From positions 29,061-93,060 of the forward strand of contig NZ_JADEWT010000009.1 in NCBI RefSeq assembly GCF_015207505.1: a stretch of 64,000 nucleotides of DNA. Reading direction: 5' to 3'. Made by a program: the position numbers and the translations under genes. Below, piece by piece: positions 30,655 to 40,492 of this stretch. The stretch is from Tychonema sp. LEGE 06208. GTDB taxonomy: Bacteria > Cyanobacteriota > Cyanobacteriia > Cyanobacteriales > Microcoleaceae. Each line of letters starts with the position of its first letter. Positions within the stretch are counted from its first letter, which is position 1. The notes below the pieces were generated by a model, which had not been told where the DNA came from, made no database searches, and saw only the letters and a list, made by a program, of their open reading frames with translations.

Positions 30655-31530
30655 ATGGATGCCAAAACTGCTCAAATACTAGATGGCAAAGCTTTAGCGA
30701 CAAAGATTCAAAGCGAGCTGAGCGATCGAGTCCGCGCCCTACAACCCCAGATTGGGCGTCCTCCGGGACTTGCAGTGCTGATGGTGGGGGACAACCCAGC
30801 CAGCGCGGCTTACGTGCGTAACAAAGAGCGAGCCTGCGCTAAAGTTGGCATAGCTTCCTTTGGCCAGCATTACCCAGCCAATGCGACTCAAGCGGAGCTC
30901 GAACTTGCAATTAGGGCGCTCAACGAGGACGATCGAGTAGACGGCATTTTAGTGCAACTCCCCCTACCAGAAAACCTAGATGCAATTGCACTGCTGTACC
31001 AAATTGCCCCAGACAAAGACGCAGACGGATTGCACCCTATAAATTTAGGCCGCTTAGTGCGCGGGGAAGAAGGTTTACGCAGTTGTACTCCCGCCGGAGT
31101 GATGCGGTTATTGGAAGAATATCAGATTGATTTGAAAGGAAAAAATGCCGTTGTTTTGGGGCGCAGTATTTTGGTAGGTAAACCGATGGCGCTGATGCTG
31201 TTAGAAGCTGATTGTACTGTGACTGTAGCTCATTCGCGGACGAAAAACCTAGAATCAATTACCAGCCAAGCCGATATTTTGATAGCTGCAGTCGGGCGCA
31301 CAGAAATGATTTCAGCTAATATGGTCAAACCGGGAGCAATAGTAATTGATGTAGGTATTAACCGCGTCGTAAATCCAGACGGTACTAGCCGTTTGGCCGG
31401 AGATGTAAATTTTGATGCTGTGAAAACAGTAGCCGAATTTATCACGCCGGTACCGGGAGGAATCGGGCCGATGACGGTTGCTATGCTGTTGGAAAATACA
31501 GTTTCGAGTTATCAAAAAAAGATGGTTTAA
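30655..31530 (+). CDS. folD: Bifunctional methylenetetrahydrofolate dehydrogenase/cyclohydrolase
   Basis: FolD interconverts 5,10-methylene-, methenyl- and 10-formyl-tetrahydrofolate, feeding purine, formyl-Met-tRNA and thymidylate synthesis. It has [14 protein letters not shown] with the catalytic lysine, [10 protein letters not shown], the Rossmann [10 protein letters not shown] and the C-terminal [18 protein letters not shown]. Length 291 is typical. Transcribed alone on the plus strand. Confidence 0.96.
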   Translation: MDAKTAQILDGKALATKIQSELSDRVRALQPQIGRPPGLAVLMVGDNPASAAYVRNKERACAKVGIASFGQHYPANATQAELELAIRALNEDDRVDGILVQLPLPENLDAIALLYQIAPDKDADGLHPINLGRLVRGEEGLRSCTPAGVMRLLEEYQIDLKGKNAVVLGRSILVGKPMALMLLEADCTVTVAHSRTKNLESITSQADILIAAVGRTEMISANMVKPGAIVIDVGINRVVNPDGTSRLAGDVNFDAVKTVAEFITPVPGGIGPMTVAMLLENTVSSYQKKMV

Positions 31531-31728
31531 TACGCCTGTAGTAGTAAGGTGCGCCTGCTGGACGCACCCTACATCATGCGGGTTATGCGATGGATTGTAT
31601 CTCTTGCACTCACTCACAAATTATCTGCGTTTATTTGTGTTGATCTCTCTGACATCTACGGTTGCAGGATCGAGCATTTATGCAAAAAGTCTATTAAATA
31701 CCGTACAGGCTAATTGTGGCTGCGGCGA

Positions 31729-32493
31729 CTATTGTTTGATAGCAACAACGCGAATTCGTCGATAATCCGCAATCCAATTACCATCGCAGTAAAGAGTTGG
31801 CCGCAAACGTTCTTCAACTGCGTTAATTACCTGCGATCGCACTTCGTCAGACAACCCCACCAAAAACCCGCCAGCAAACATTTCAATCCAATTTACCATA
31901 CCCGCGCTGCCGCCGGCTAGGGGAGTCGGGCGATCGAACAAAACCGCATAAACCACCTCAAAACCATGATTTTCCAAAAGCCCAGCATACTCGCCGATAC
32001 TCGGAAAATACCAAGGATTAAGCGATTCAGGCTCCCCCAAGCCAATTTCTGACAAAACACTCAAAAGCGTCCGGGCGATCGCCCCCACATTCCCCTTACC
32101 GCCAAACTCAGCCACAAAACGCCCTCCCGGCCTCAGCGCTTTTTCCACACAATCGATCGCAGCATCCGGCTGCTTAATCCAGTGCAAAACAGCATTAGAA
32201 AACACAGCATCTAACGGCTGTTCCACTTGAAAATCCCTAGCATCAGCAGCAGAGAAATTAATGTGAGGATAGTTAACTTTTGCCGTAGAAATCATCGCCA
32301 AAGACGAATCAATACCTTGCACAAAAGCACCGCTTTCAGCAATCTTTCCAGTTAACTGTCCCGTACCGCATCCCAAATCCAGAATTTGTTCACCAGCCTT
32401 CGGAACCAGCAACTCCAAAAGCGATTCACCGTACTGCCAAACAAAAGCATGATTTCCCTCATAAAGAGCTGAATTCCAAAAAGCTTGTGCCAT
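31729..32493 (-). CDS. Class I SAM-dependent methyltransferase, trans-aconitate methyltransferase-like
   Basis: A 254-residue methyltransferase. Motif I ILDLGCGTGQLTGKI (Asp39-Gly45), the acidic ribose-binding GIDSSLAMI, and VFSNAVLHWI with KALRPGGRFVAEFGG fit the trans-aconitate/ubiE-like class. The substrate is unknown. An acetyltransferase gene lies upstream on the same strand with 69 bp between, so they may be co-transcribed. Confidence 0.82.
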   Translation of the reverse strand: MAQAFWNSALYEGNHAFVWQYGESLLELLVPKAGEQILDLGCGTGQLTGKIAESGAFVQGIDSSLAMISTAKVNYPHINFSAADARDFQVEQPLDAVFSNAVLHWIKQPDAAIDCVEKALRPGGRFVAEFGGKGNVGAIARTLLSVLSEIGLGEPESLNPWYFPSIGEYAGLLENHGFEVVYAVLFDRPTPLAGGSAGMVNWIEMFAGGFLVGLSDEVRSQVINAVEERLRPTLYCDGNWIADYRRIRVVAIKQ

Positions 32494-32562
32494 CTCATCT
32501 CTCCTCTTCTCTTCTTTTCTCTTCTCTTCGCGTTCTTCGCGCCTTCGCGGTTCGTTATTAAA

Positions 32563-33051
32563 TCATTTCCCAGCAAGCAGATTAATTCCATCCCCCTCAA
32601 TTCTGCAAACCCTAATATTTTCCAAAATGCGCGCACCCTGCTTTTCATAAAAAGCAATACCAGGCGCATTCCCAGTATTAACAGTCCATTCAATCCGCCC
32701 GCAATTTGTGGACTCAGCAATTTGCGCCAAATGTTTCAACAAAGCTGTACCCACTCCCATACCGCGCATAGGAGCTTGCACAAACAAATCATCAAGCCAG
32801 AGGCACGGCTGCGCCAACAAACTTGAATAGGAAGGATAAAACATCGCAAATCCTACCGCTTTTCCTGCAACTTCCGCCAACAAAACCCGCACTAGCGGAC
32901 GATTGCCAAATAAAGTTTCCTGCAATTTATCTGTTGTTGCTGCTAACAGATGTCTGGCTCCATCAAACTCGCTTTTTTGCGAAATAAAAGCCAGAATGAG
33001 TTCCAAATCTGCCAGCTCTACTTCTCTAATTTTGATATCCAAATTAGCCAT
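32563..33051 (-). CDS. GNAT-family N-acetyltransferase
   Basis: A 163-residue acetyl-CoA-dependent acyltransferase. The acetyl-CoA loop LDDLFVQAPMRGMGVGTALL carries the R/Q-xx-G-x-G motif, and NTGNAPGIAFYEKQGARI is the typical last helix and strand. The second ATG (33051, MANLDIKIREV) is a better start than 33072. Acceptor unknown; the family includes diamine and spermidine acetyltransferases. Confidence 0.8.
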   Translation of the reverse strand: MANLDIKIREVELADLELILAFISQKSEFDGARHLLAATTDKLQETLFGNRPLVRVLLAEVAGKAVGFAMFYPSYSSLLAQPCLWLDDLFVQAPMRGMGVGTALLKHLAQIAESTNCGRIEWTVNTGNAPGIAFYEKQGARILENIRVCRIEGDGINLLAGK

Positions 33052-33166
33052 TATTTGAATTCTCAATTTCACCTATTAATCACTGTATTAAATGCCCTCA
33101 TAAATGTCCAATACTTGTTTAAACAACAATTTATACTTTTAAAATATTATTAAGGAATGGGAAATT

Positions 33167-34054
33167 ATGGAACTGCGACATTTGCGTTATTTCATTGCGG
33201 TTGCAGAAGAGTTGAATTTCACTCGCGCAGCCGAAAAACTGCACATGGCTCAACCTCCGCTGAGCCAACAAATTCAGCATTTGGAGGCAGAATTGGGTTT
33301 TCAATTGTTTCGCCGCACCAAGCGGACGGTGCAGCTAACGGAAGCGGGACAGGTTTTTTTTGAGGAATCACAAAAAATTATGCAGCAAGTCGATCGCGCA
33401 ATTCAACTCGGCAGACAAACCAGCCGCGGCGAACTCGGCCAACTAACTGTAGGCTTTGTGAGCTCTGCCGCGCACAATGTGGTTCCACCTATTTTGCAGG
33501 CGTTTCGCACTCGGTGTCGGGCCGTCAAACTCGAATTGCACGAACTCACAACTAACGAACAGTTGCAGGGGTTGCGGGAAGGCCGCATTGATATCGGCTT
33601 CGTGCGGCCTCCAGTCGAGGAAGATGCCATAAATTCCGAAATCGTGTTTCGAGAACCTCTGATGGTGGCGCTACCAGAAACGCATCCTTTGACGAATCGC
33701 CCTTACGTGGAATTGCGCGAACTCTCAGGCGAACCGTTCATCTTATTTGGGCGTTCCCAAGCTCCGGCATTGTACGATGCGATCGTCAGTCTTTGTCAGC
33801 AAGCCGGTTTTAGCCCGATCGCCGGTCAAGAAGCGATGCAAATGCAGACAATTATCAGTTTGGTAGCGGCCGAGATGGGCGTGGCGATCGTCCCGGCATC
33901 CATGCAAAATTTCCAGCGCAGGGGGGTTGTTTACAAATCTTTGCCAGAATCAACCTGCATGGTGGCGATCGCCCTAATTTGGCGCAACCATCCTACGGCA
34001 GCGGTGCAGCGGTTTTTGGAAGTTGTCAGGCAAAGTGGCGGATTTGAGATTTGA
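33167..34054 (+). CDS. LysR-family transcriptional regulator
   Basis: A 295-residue LysR activator/repressor. The winged HTH is MELRHLRYFIAVAEELNFTR ... QPPLSQQIQHLEAELGFQLF. The C-terminal periplasmic-binding-like effector domain follows, with GQLTVGFVSSAAHNVVPPIL. It is divergent from the acetyltransferase/methyltransferase pair (115 bp between starts), the usual layout for a LysR protein and its target, so it may control those genes. The effector is unknown. Confidence 0.92.
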   Translation: MELRHLRYFIAVAEELNFTRAAEKLHMAQPPLSQQIQHLEAELGFQLFRRTKRTVQLTEAGQVFFEESQKIMQQVDRAIQLGRQTSRGELGQLTVGFVSSAAHNVVPPILQAFRTRCRAVKLELHELTTNEQLQGLREGRIDIGFVRPPVEEDAINSEIVFREPLMVALPETHPLTNRPYVELRELSGEPFILFGRSQAPALYDAIVSLCQQAGFSPIAGQEAMQMQTIISLVAAEMGVAIVPASMQNFQRRGVVYKSLPESTCMVAIALIWRNHPTAAVQRFLEVVRQSGGFEI

Positions 34055-34243
34055 GATTGTAGATTTTAGATAAACGGGTAATTTCACAAAGTTATCAAAA
34101 CTCAAAGATTTTCTGTGCAACAACACCCTTAGAATGATTAATTGATACTGGGAGTGCGGATAACCACCGCCCTAGAAGTCGGCCAGATTCGACCTGAACA
34201 ACTCAAAGTATCTCCATTCACATTCAGTACAAGAGAGCAAGGG

Positions 34244-35170
34244 ATGGTATTGGCAACAGAAATGGATTCTTCCACACCGGAATCCGCTTTCGACTTATCT
34301 ACTTACTTAGTCGAGCAAAAAAGGGCGGTCGAGGTAGCTCTCGACAGTGCACTACCGGTGATCTACCCAGAGAAAATTTACGAAGCAATGCGCTACTCGC
34401 TGCTAGCGGGCGGCAAGCGCTTGCGTCCGATCCTGTGTTTGGCTAGCTGCGAACTGGCCGGCGGCACTACCTCGATGGCAATTCCGACAGCTTGCGCTTT
34501 GGAAATGATCCATACAATGTCGCTAATTCACGACGATTTGCCGGCAATGGACAATGACGACTACCGGCGCGGCAAACTGACGAACCACAAGGTTTATGGC
34601 GAAGATATCGCCATTTTGGCGGGCGATGGTTTGTTGACCTATGCTTTTGAATTTATAGCCAGTAAAACTGAGAACGTACCCCCCCAGCAGGTGTTGCAGG
34701 CGATCGCCCATTTGGCGCGAGCTGCCGGGGCTGGTGGACTCATAGGCGGTCAGGTGGTTGACGTGGAGTCGGAAGGAAAGACAGATGTTTCTCTGGAAAC
34801 TTTAAATTACATTCACGCTCACAAAACAGGGGCGCTGTTAGAGGCTTGCGTAGTTTGTGGGGCAATTCTGGCTGGGGCTTCGGCTGCTGATTTGCAGCGG
34901 CTGTCTCGTTTTGCCAAGAATATTGGGCTGGCTTTCCAGATAATTGACGATATTCTGGATATTACGGCTACTCAAGAAGAATTGGGCAAAACTGCTGGGA
35001 AAGATGTTCTAGCAGGGAAAGTGACTTATCCGAGTTTGTGGGGAATTGATGAGTCTCGGCGTCAAGCTTCGCAGCTTGTTGCTGATGCTAAGTCTCAACT
35101 GGCAGTGTTTGGGAGCAAAGCTCTACCGCTGCTGGGGATTGCTGATTTTATTACAAGCCGCAGTAACTAG
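34244..35170 (+). CDS. crtE: Geranylgeranyl diphosphate synthase
   Basis: A trans-isoprenyl diphosphate synthase that condenses IPP with allylic diphosphates to give C20, used for carotenoids, chlorophyll phytyl and quinones. Both Asp-rich motifs are intact: [14 protein letters not shown] and FQIIDDILD. The GGKRLRPIL and [12 protein letters not shown] segments match. I chose ATG 34244 ([13 protein letters not shown]), because the region encoded by the upstream TTG at 34142 has no counterpart in the family. It is followed after 14 bp by a PAP2-like gene. It could supply isoprenoid precursors in the same neighbourhood as geosmin synthase. Confidence 0.9.
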   Translation: MVLATEMDSSTPESAFDLSTYLVEQKRAVEVALDSALPVIYPEKIYEAMRYSLLAGGKRLRPILCLASCELAGGTTSMAIPTACALEMIHTMSLIHDDLPAMDNDDYRRGKLTNHKVYGEDIAILAGDGLLTYAFEFIASKTENVPPQQVLQAIAHLARAAGAGGLIGGQVVDVESEGKTDVSLETLNYIHAHKTGALLEACVVCGAILAGASAADLQRLSRFAKNIGLAFQIIDDILDITATQEELGKTAGKDVLAGKVTYPSLWGIDESRRQASQLVADAKSQLAVFGSKALPLLGIADFITSRSN

Positions 35171-35184
35171 AAATACCAAACAGT

Positions 35185-35643
35185 ATGCAGGAAATTTGCA
35201 GCGGCATTTTAAACAATCATGTACTGATAGTGGCTTTGATCGCTTGTCTGGCGGCTCAAGTATTAAAGTTGCCGATCGAATTAGTCAAAAATCGTAAATT
35301 CAATCTTCGGAATTTAGTAACCACCGGCGGAATGCCCAGCGCTCATTCTTCCTTTGTCGGCGCTTTAGCGGCTGGTGTGGGACAAACGATGGGGTGGGAA
35401 AGTTCCGAGTTTGCGATCGCCGCGATTTTTGCAATTATCGTTATGTACGATGCTGCTGGCGTCCGCCAAGCCGCCGGCAAACAAGCCCGCATTCTCAACC
35501 AACTAATTGACGAGTTTTTTGAGGAAGATCACAACCTCAATGAAGCTCGCCTGAAAGAGTTGCTGGGACACACTCCCTTTCAAGTGGTCGTCGGTTTGGG
35601 GCTGGGAATCGCGATTTCTTGGATTGCAGGGCCTGCCTATTAA
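35185..35643 (+). CDS. Divergent PAP2-family (DUF212) membrane protein
   Basis: A 152-residue protein with hydrophobic helices at ~10-30, ~52-70, ~78-92 and ~132-150, of the divergent PAP2/acid phosphatase-like family. TTGGMPSAHSSFVGALAAG and MYDAAGVRQAAGKQA are the diagnostic stretches, holding the SxH and basic residues of the active-site region. It starts 14 bp after the GGPP synthase, so co-expression is likely. Hydrolysis of a prenyl or phospholipid phosphate is possible but not shown. Confidence 0.85.
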   Translation: MQEICSGILNNHVLIVALIACLAAQVLKLPIELVKNRKFNLRNLVTTGGMPSAHSSFVGALAAGVGQTMGWESSEFAIAAIFAIIVMYDAAGVRQAAGKQARILNQLIDEFFEEDHNLNEARLKELLGHTPFQVVVGLGLGIAISWIAGPAY

Positions 35644-35860
35644 GTTTTAAGTACGGAGTAGACTTGGAGCAGTGGTGTTTTTTTGACAAGTTGGAGGTAA
35701 ATGTCGGCTGCGGGAATTAATATTTCGGCAACTAATCTGTCTCAAGATCAGAAAAACACCCGAATTTTTGGGAATTTTATGGCAATACCTATTATTTAAT
35801 TAAGCAGTTTAAAAGGTTCAAAAATTTTTTTTAGTTACCGCTCCTTGGAGTAGTTTTGTT

Positions 35861-36985
35861 ATGATCCAAAGACTATATATAAACAACTTCAGATGCCTAG
35901 AAAACTTTGAACTGAAGATACAGGGAATGCCATCTGCTCTTTTGATTGGAAAAAACGGTGCAGGTAAATCAACTATTGCCTCTGCATTAGAAGTCCTTCA
36001 GAAGATTAGTCGAGGCATCAATAGAATGCGCGAACTTGAAAAACTGAAGCTGATTAGCCCAAAAGATTTCGCTCGTGGGAGGTCTGATGTCCCGATCCGC
36101 TTTGAAATAGAAGTATTACTTGAAGATAAATTATACAAATATATCCTGGCGTTTGATTTGCCAGAAAAATTTAAAGAGCTGCGAGTTTTTGAAGAACAAC
36201 TGCTAGTTGCAGGAGATCCAATTTACTCTAGAAAAGAAGCTCAAGTCACTCTTCACATCAGTTCGCAAAATCGTGAAGCTCAGTTTCTCCTAGATTGGCA
36301 TCTTGTTGCTCTTCCAGTAATTCAGGAGCAATCTGAGACTGATCCGCTGCATATTTTCAAGACTTGGCTGGCTCGCACGATAATTTTAGCCCCGATTCCC
36401 AGCTTGATGACTGGAGACTCCAATGGTGAAACTTTGGAGCCAAAGCGAGATGGTTCAAACTTTGGGGAGTGGGTTTCTGGATTACTCAGTCGCTATCCTG
36501 CCGCCTATACACAGGTTGACAAATATCTCCGAGAAGTTATGCCTGACATTCAGGATTTTCTGAATGAACTCATCGGCAAAGACTCCAAAAGCATGATTGT
36601 GCGATTTGAAGCAAATAATGCGAATCTGAGTGTTGACTTTGAAAGCTTATCTGACGGTGAAAAATGCTTTTTTCTTTGCGCTCTTGTGTTGGCTGCTAAC
36701 AAATCCTATGGCCCTCTTTTTTGCTTCTGGGATGAACCTGACAACTATCTATCCTTATCGGAGGTTGGACATTTTGTCACATCACTGCGACGCTCATTTA
36801 AGAATAGCGGACAAATCTTAGTGACATCGCATAATCCTGAAGCAATCCGCAAGTTTTCCAATGAAAATACCTTTGTATTAGATCGCAAAAGCCACTTAGA
36901 GCCAACTTTAGTCAGATTGCTCAGTGATATACCTGTTAGAGGCGACCTGATAAATGCCTTGATTGGTGGCGACATAGAGCTATGA
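35861..36985 (+). CDS. SMC/OLD-like AAA ATPase of a two-gene cassette
   Basis: A 374-residue P-loop ATPase of the OLD/RecF-like class. Walker A GKNGAGKS at 30-37, signature LSDGEK at 263-268, Walker B FCFWDEPDNYL at 287-297 (Asp291, Glu292) and switch SHNPEAI at 323-329. The coiled-coil arms are short. Unlike OLD proteins, the C-terminus has no fused TOPRIM domain, but the next gene encodes a TOPRIM-like protein and overlaps by 4 bp (ATGA). ATPase-plus-nuclease pairs of this kind often serve in phage defence; that role is inferred. I see no GCGATCGC in either gene, although it is common nearby, which fits recent acquisition. Confidence 0.85.
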   Translation: MIQRLYINNFRCLENFELKIQGMPSALLIGKNGAGKSTIASALEVLQKISRGINRMRELEKLKLISPKDFARGRSDVPIRFEIEVLLEDKLYKYILAFDLPEKFKELRVFEEQLLVAGDPIYSRKEAQVTLHISSQNREAQFLLDWHLVALPVIQEQSETDPLHIFKTWLARTIILAPIPSLMTGDSNGETLEPKRDGSNFGEWVSGLLSRYPAAYTQVDKYLREVMPDIQDFLNELIGKDSKSMIVRFEANNANLSVDFESLSDGEKCFFLCALVLAANKSYGPLFCFWDEPDNYLSLSEVGHFVTSLRRSFKNSGQILVTSHNPEAIRKFSNENTFVLDRKSHLEPTLVRLLSDIPVRGDLINALIGGDIEL

Positions 36986-37464
36986 GTAATAAGTATCAAC
37001 CGCACATTCATGTGTTGGCAGAAGATGATGCTAATCGCCAGATTGCCAACGGATTTCTTCTTTGGCCAAACCTTAATAACCGTGCTGTTAAAGTCCTGCC
37101 ACTTCCTGGTGGTTGGAAAAAAACTGTGGAGGAATTCACTAATAAGTATGCGTCTGAAATGCGACAATTACCAGAAAGAATGATGGTTTTGCTCATTGAT
37201 TTCGACGATAGTAAAAATCGGTTGAGTTATGTAGAAAGTCATATTCCAGACGATCTAAAAGCAAGAGTATTCGTGTTGGGAGTGCTATCAGAACCCGAGA
37301 ATCTAAGGACAGACATCAAAAAGACTTTTGAGGAGATTGGAGAAGCTCTTGCAAAAGATTGTTCTGACAATACAAATGAGTTATGGGGACATAATCTTCT
37401 CAAACACAACAAGCCAGAACTAGATCGTATGGCGAAGTTTGTCAAACCATTTTTGTTTAAATAA
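36982..37464 (+). CDS. TOPRIM-like small protein paired with the ATPase
   Basis: A 160-residue protein. The start HVLAEDDANRQIANGF puts Glu14 where a TOPRIM fold has its first acidic residue, and VLLIDFDDSKNR supplies DxD (Asp73, Asp75). This spacing matches a minimal TOPRIM nuclease or primase core. The remainder (RVFVLGVLSEPENLRTDIKK) is helical with no clear match. It is translationally coupled to the ATPase. If the reading is right the pair would form a split OLD-type nuclease. An alternative is a DUF4276-like or otherwise non-catalytic partner. Confidence 0.6.
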   Translation: MSNKYQPHIHVLAEDDANRQIANGFLLWPNLNNRAVKVLPLPGGWKKTVEEFTNKYASEMRQLPERMMVLLIDFDDSKNRLSYVESHIPDDLKARVFVLGVLSEPENLRTDIKKTFEEIGEALAKDCSDNTNELWGHNLLKHNKPELDRMAKFVKPFLFK

Positions 37465-37552
37465 ATAGCTAAAAGTCACGCACCCACTTAAATGTGAGGT
37501 ACGCAACTGCCAATAATTTAGCGGAGTATCGATGGCTTAAAAGTCGTGCGCC

Positions 37553-38056
37553 CTACAGTCCGAATTCTGCTTGTAGCAAGTCGTCGTTGTCATCGGCGAT
37601 GGTGGCGACAATAGTAATAATTCTAGAAATTTCCCCGGCAGAGATTTCGGCGATCGTCCGAGTCGATATTACCGCAACTTGATTGTCCACAATCGCAAAA
37701 TGAGATTCCAAGGTAGACAGCCAATTCATTTCTAGAATTTTCCGCATTAATTGAGCTTCATTCTTTGCCGGCAACTGCAGTACAAAAGCCCAAACAGTCA
37801 AAGTATCATCTTCGGTTTCGCCGCTGAGTTGTACGAATACTTCGACGCTGCCGTACTTGAATTTCCAAAGATGCCCGCCAGCTTCATTTTTTCCCACCAT
37901 GACTTTTTGGTCTACAGCCATGCTGGCAATCACAGTCTCAATTTCTTCTGCATAGGTTACTGCTGTGGCTTTTTCAACCTGGGCATCGGCGATCGCGCTT
38001 TCACTAGATTGGCTTTCTGCGGAAGCTGTTTGTATGTTCGGTTCGCTGTTAGTCAT
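37553..38056 (-). CDS. YbjN-domain protein
   Basis: A 167-residue cytosolic protein. After a ~35-residue acidic/Ser-rich tail-like start comes a YbjN domain (about 40-160: AEEIETVIASMAVDQKVMVG ... WAFVLQLPAKNEAQLMRKIL ... FAIVDNQVAVISTRT), a fold like the type III secretion chaperones. Bacterial members are usually small and act as binding or chaperone proteins. No enzymatic motif is present; its role is unknown. Confidence 0.72.
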   Translation of the reverse strand: MTNSEPNIQTASAESQSSESAIADAQVEKATAVTYAEEIETVIASMAVDQKVMVGKNEAGGHLWKFKYGSVEVFVQLSGETEDDTLTVWAFVLQLPAKNEAQLMRKILEMNWLSTLESHFAIVDNQVAVISTRTIAEISAGEISRIITIVATIADDNDDLLQAEFGL

Positions 38057-38327
38057 GATTAATATTTATAAGAAAAACTATTCCAACAATCAGTTTACTT
38101 CCTATTTAGGACTTACAAAAATACGACTCACTTACAAAAACCCTCATCAACCCGGTTTCTTGACAAAAACCGCTCCCCAAAAGGCTTCTCCCAGACAAAA
38201 CATCGGAGTCAGAGCCTCCCATGTTGCGTCACCAAGCTTTTCCTGGTAACGAGTAGAACGAGTCTATTACTGGTTCCCAGGCAGAGCCTGGGAACCCATA
38301 TCACTCTTGCTTTGCCTCCCTAGATGT

Positions 38328-39230
38328 TTAAGCCTTGGGTTTAGCCGCCGGCTTCTTCTCAATGTTTTTCATCCCGTTGAGGAACATCGGCACAAATTTC
38401 TCCACAAATGCCTGCGGGTCGCGGTTCCAGGCGCGCTGAGCCACATCGACTCTAGTCATTTGCAAGTCGGGGGCCAACAGAGTTGCGGGCAAGCGCTCCA
38501 TCAAATATTGCGGGCGTTCCCACATCGGCATCGTGTTGGCAATGTCTACCAAGCGGGTGACGCGGCGCAGTTCTGCCCCCAGCATAATATCCATTCCCGA
38601 TTCAAATGCTGCTTGTTCGATCGCCACATACTTGCGTTTAGCCTGTTCCACCTTCTGGCGGTGTTCCGGGCTTTTAGCAGCAATTGCGCCCAACCAGCGA
38701 TTCCCCCAGCGGACGTGGCCTGCTTCTTCGGGAAAAATCTTTTCGATGGTTTCGCGAATTTTGATGTTTTCGTCGGTTTCAGGAGCCTTTTTCAGGGCGT
38801 GGATGTGGGCTGAGAAATACTCGCATCCCCGCTTCTCGGTGACATTAATCGCCGCTAGGGAAGAAATTACAAAATCTTCGCGGTCTTTGGTAGGGTCTTG
38901 TTTCTCGCTGTCGAACAACCTTTCAAACTCGTCAATGTAGGATACTCCCGGCGGCTTGCCCACATTCTGGCCCAAGTCTACCAGCAAATCTGTCAGCCAC
39001 ATGGCGTGCCGCGCTTCGTCGGAGATGTGCCGGGAAAGATCGCGCACAAGTTCGGCCGGTTCGCCGTCTAGCTGCTCGATCAAGTCGGTGAGGTCTTTGC
39101 AACTGCGCTGTTCGCTAAACCGATAGCGGTTGAGGGTGATCAGGTGAATTTCGCGATCGCGCACCACTTGAGCTAAAATTTCGCGTGCTCCCATTGCGTT
39201 GCGGAGCTTGCGGGGATAGGCAACAGTCAT
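38328..39230 (-). CDS. Ferritin-like di-iron protein, MiaE/DUF455-like
   Basis: A ~300-residue helical protein. Two ExxH motifs (DEARHAMW; EEAGHVRWGNRW) plus further Glu (DREIHLITLNRYRFSEQR; EKRGCEYFSAHIH) form the usual four-helix di-iron centre. It resembles ferritin-like proteins annotated as tRNA-hydroxylase-like (MiaE) or DUF455; exact substrate unknown. I use ATG 39230 (MTVAYPRKLRNAMG), since the 31 residues upstream look non-coding. The basic C-terminal tail KNIEKKPAAKPKA is notable. Confidence 0.8.
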   Translation of the reverse strand: MTVAYPRKLRNAMGAREILAQVVRDREIHLITLNRYRFSEQRSCKDLTDLIEQLDGEPAELVRDLSRHISDEARHAMWLTDLLVDLGQNVGKPPGVSYIDEFERLFDSEKQDPTKDREDFVISSLAAINVTEKRGCEYFSAHIHALKKAPETDENIKIRETIEKIFPEEAGHVRWGNRWLGAIAAKSPEHRQKVEQAKRKYVAIEQAAFESGMDIMLGAELRRVTRLVDIANTMPMWERPQYLMERLPATLLAPDLQMTRVDVAQRAWNRDPQAFVEKFVPMFLNGMKNIEKKPAAKPKA

Positions 39231-39359
39231 GATTTTATGTTGTTTTGTAAAGATACCTATATAAGTGTAACGCAATTTTTCGGCTTGCTCATTCAATAAA
39301 GCAATGCAGAAGTTGGTTGTCAATCCCCAATTCCCAATGCCCTATTCCCAAAATTGATA

Positions 39360-39584
39360 TCAAGTCTCAGTTGAGTCTGAAACCAGAACCGAAGCCGACT
39401 CTTGTTGAAATTTTTGTGCTTCCTCCACTTCCAATCTGGCCAGCGTACTCGCCGCATCCGCCAACTGCAAAGCCAAATTCATTCGACCAACTGGGTTTTT
39501 CTCCTTCCAAAGGTCTTTTGCCAAGAAATGCACTCGATAGCGAAACATTTTAATTGATTGTGATGGAATAACATTAGCTGTCAT
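39360..39584 (-). CDS. Small hypothetical protein in a two-gene unit
   Basis: A 74-residue protein with a central helix (ALQLADAASTLARLEVEEAQ) and an acidic/Ser-rich end. I do not recognise a family. It begins two bases after the stop of 39587-39913 on the same strand, suggesting translational coupling. Probably cytosolic. Confidence 0.5.
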   Translation of the reverse strand: MTANVIPSQSIKMFRYRVHFLAKDLWKEKNPVGRMNLALQLADAASTLARLEVEEAQKFQQESASVLVSDSTET

Positions 39585-39586
39585 AG

Positions 39587-39913
39587 TTATAGTCTATCTT
39601 CAACAGTAGCTAGAATGCGAAGGAGTACCCGTTCCGGTTCTAGATAAACAAATATCAGTATGATGACTCGATCTTTTTTGCCAATCGTGACATCCCATTT
39701 TGCAGATTGTGGTTCAACCTGTTCGTGCCTAACTATTACAGTATATTGTCCTGGTGCCAAGTCATCAAATCCCGCATCTGCCTCCATCAAAGCAACCGTT
39801 TCCTCGGCCAGTACCCGTCCGTCCTGATTCAGTAAAGTAATGAAGGCAATGCCATCAACTGAAGTCATGGCGACGTTATTTTGATTGCGAACCATCACAA
39901 AAATATCAGACAT
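39587..39913 (-). CDS. Small beta-sandwich-like hypothetical protein
   Basis: A 108-residue protein. The pattern AFITLLNQDGRVLAEETVAL ... GFDDLAPGQYTVIVRHEQVE resembles a prealbumin/Cna-B-type beta-sandwich, as found in carboxypeptidase regulatory-like domains. There is no signal peptide. It is the first gene of a tight pair with 39360-39584. Function unknown. Confidence 0.55.
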   Translation of the reverse strand: MSDIFVMVRNQNNVAMTSVDGIAFITLLNQDGRVLAEETVALMEADAGFDDLAPGQYTVIVRHEQVEPQSAKWDVTIGKKDRVIILIFVYLEPERVLLRILATVEDRL

Positions 39914-39989
39914 CGTTTGGTAATTGCTAATCGCTAATTGCTACTTTATACTGACAGCAGCATTTAACACACAAACAAGGATAATTACT

Positions 39990-40430
39990 GTGAATAATTT
40001 TAAGATTTTGTTAATTTTTACAGCTTTTGCAGCGGTTCTCGGTTTAGAAAAAAGTGGGGCGCTAGCTGCTGTCTCAAATATCTCTGAGACAAAGCCTTGC
40101 GTCCAGCTTCACAGTCTACAAATATCAGAAAAGAGCGATCGCAATTTAAGTAACTCGAAAGGTACATTAAAAGAAGGCAGTGCCCTCTCTGTCGATCCTG
40201 ATGAAGTTACGGGGATACCAAAAGCTGAGGCGCGACAGCGTTTCATTTTGAATAAGATATATCGGGTTCAAGAAGGCACTACCGCTGACGATTTGTTTAT
40301 TGTCGATGAGAAAGCAAATAAATGGGCTGTAGAGGATGTCTCGGACGCTACTATGGGGCCTACCACTCACAGCGTAGCCCTGATGGTTTCCGGTAACGGC
40401 AAAGTTTGGGCGCTAATACAGATGTTCTAA
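39990..40430 (+). CDS. Secreted hypothetical protein
   Basis: About 146 residues with an N-terminal hydrophobic signal (NNFKILLIFTAFAAVLGLEK), probably cleaved after GALAA. The mature part is small, with RQRFILNKIYRVQEGTTADD and a C-terminal VALMVSGNGKVWALIQMF. I selected the GTG at 39990 because AAGG lies nine bases upstream; the earlier frame start has none. No family recognised. A terminator hairpin follows. Confidence 0.55.
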   Translation: MNNFKILLIFTAFAAVLGLEKSGALAAVSNISETKPCVQLHSLQISEKSDRNLSNSKGTLKEGSALSVDPDEVTGIPKAEARQRFILNKIYRVQEGTTADDLFIVDEKANKWAVEDVSDATMGPTTHSVALMVSGNGKVWALIQMF

Positions 40431-40492
40431 AATTTGGGAATTGGGAATGGGTAATTGCGAATTGGGAATTGGAGTTCGGATTGATTTAATAT

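Noticed and set aside
31312..31617. Minus-strand frame across the folD end
   Set aside because: Antisense shadow of folD.
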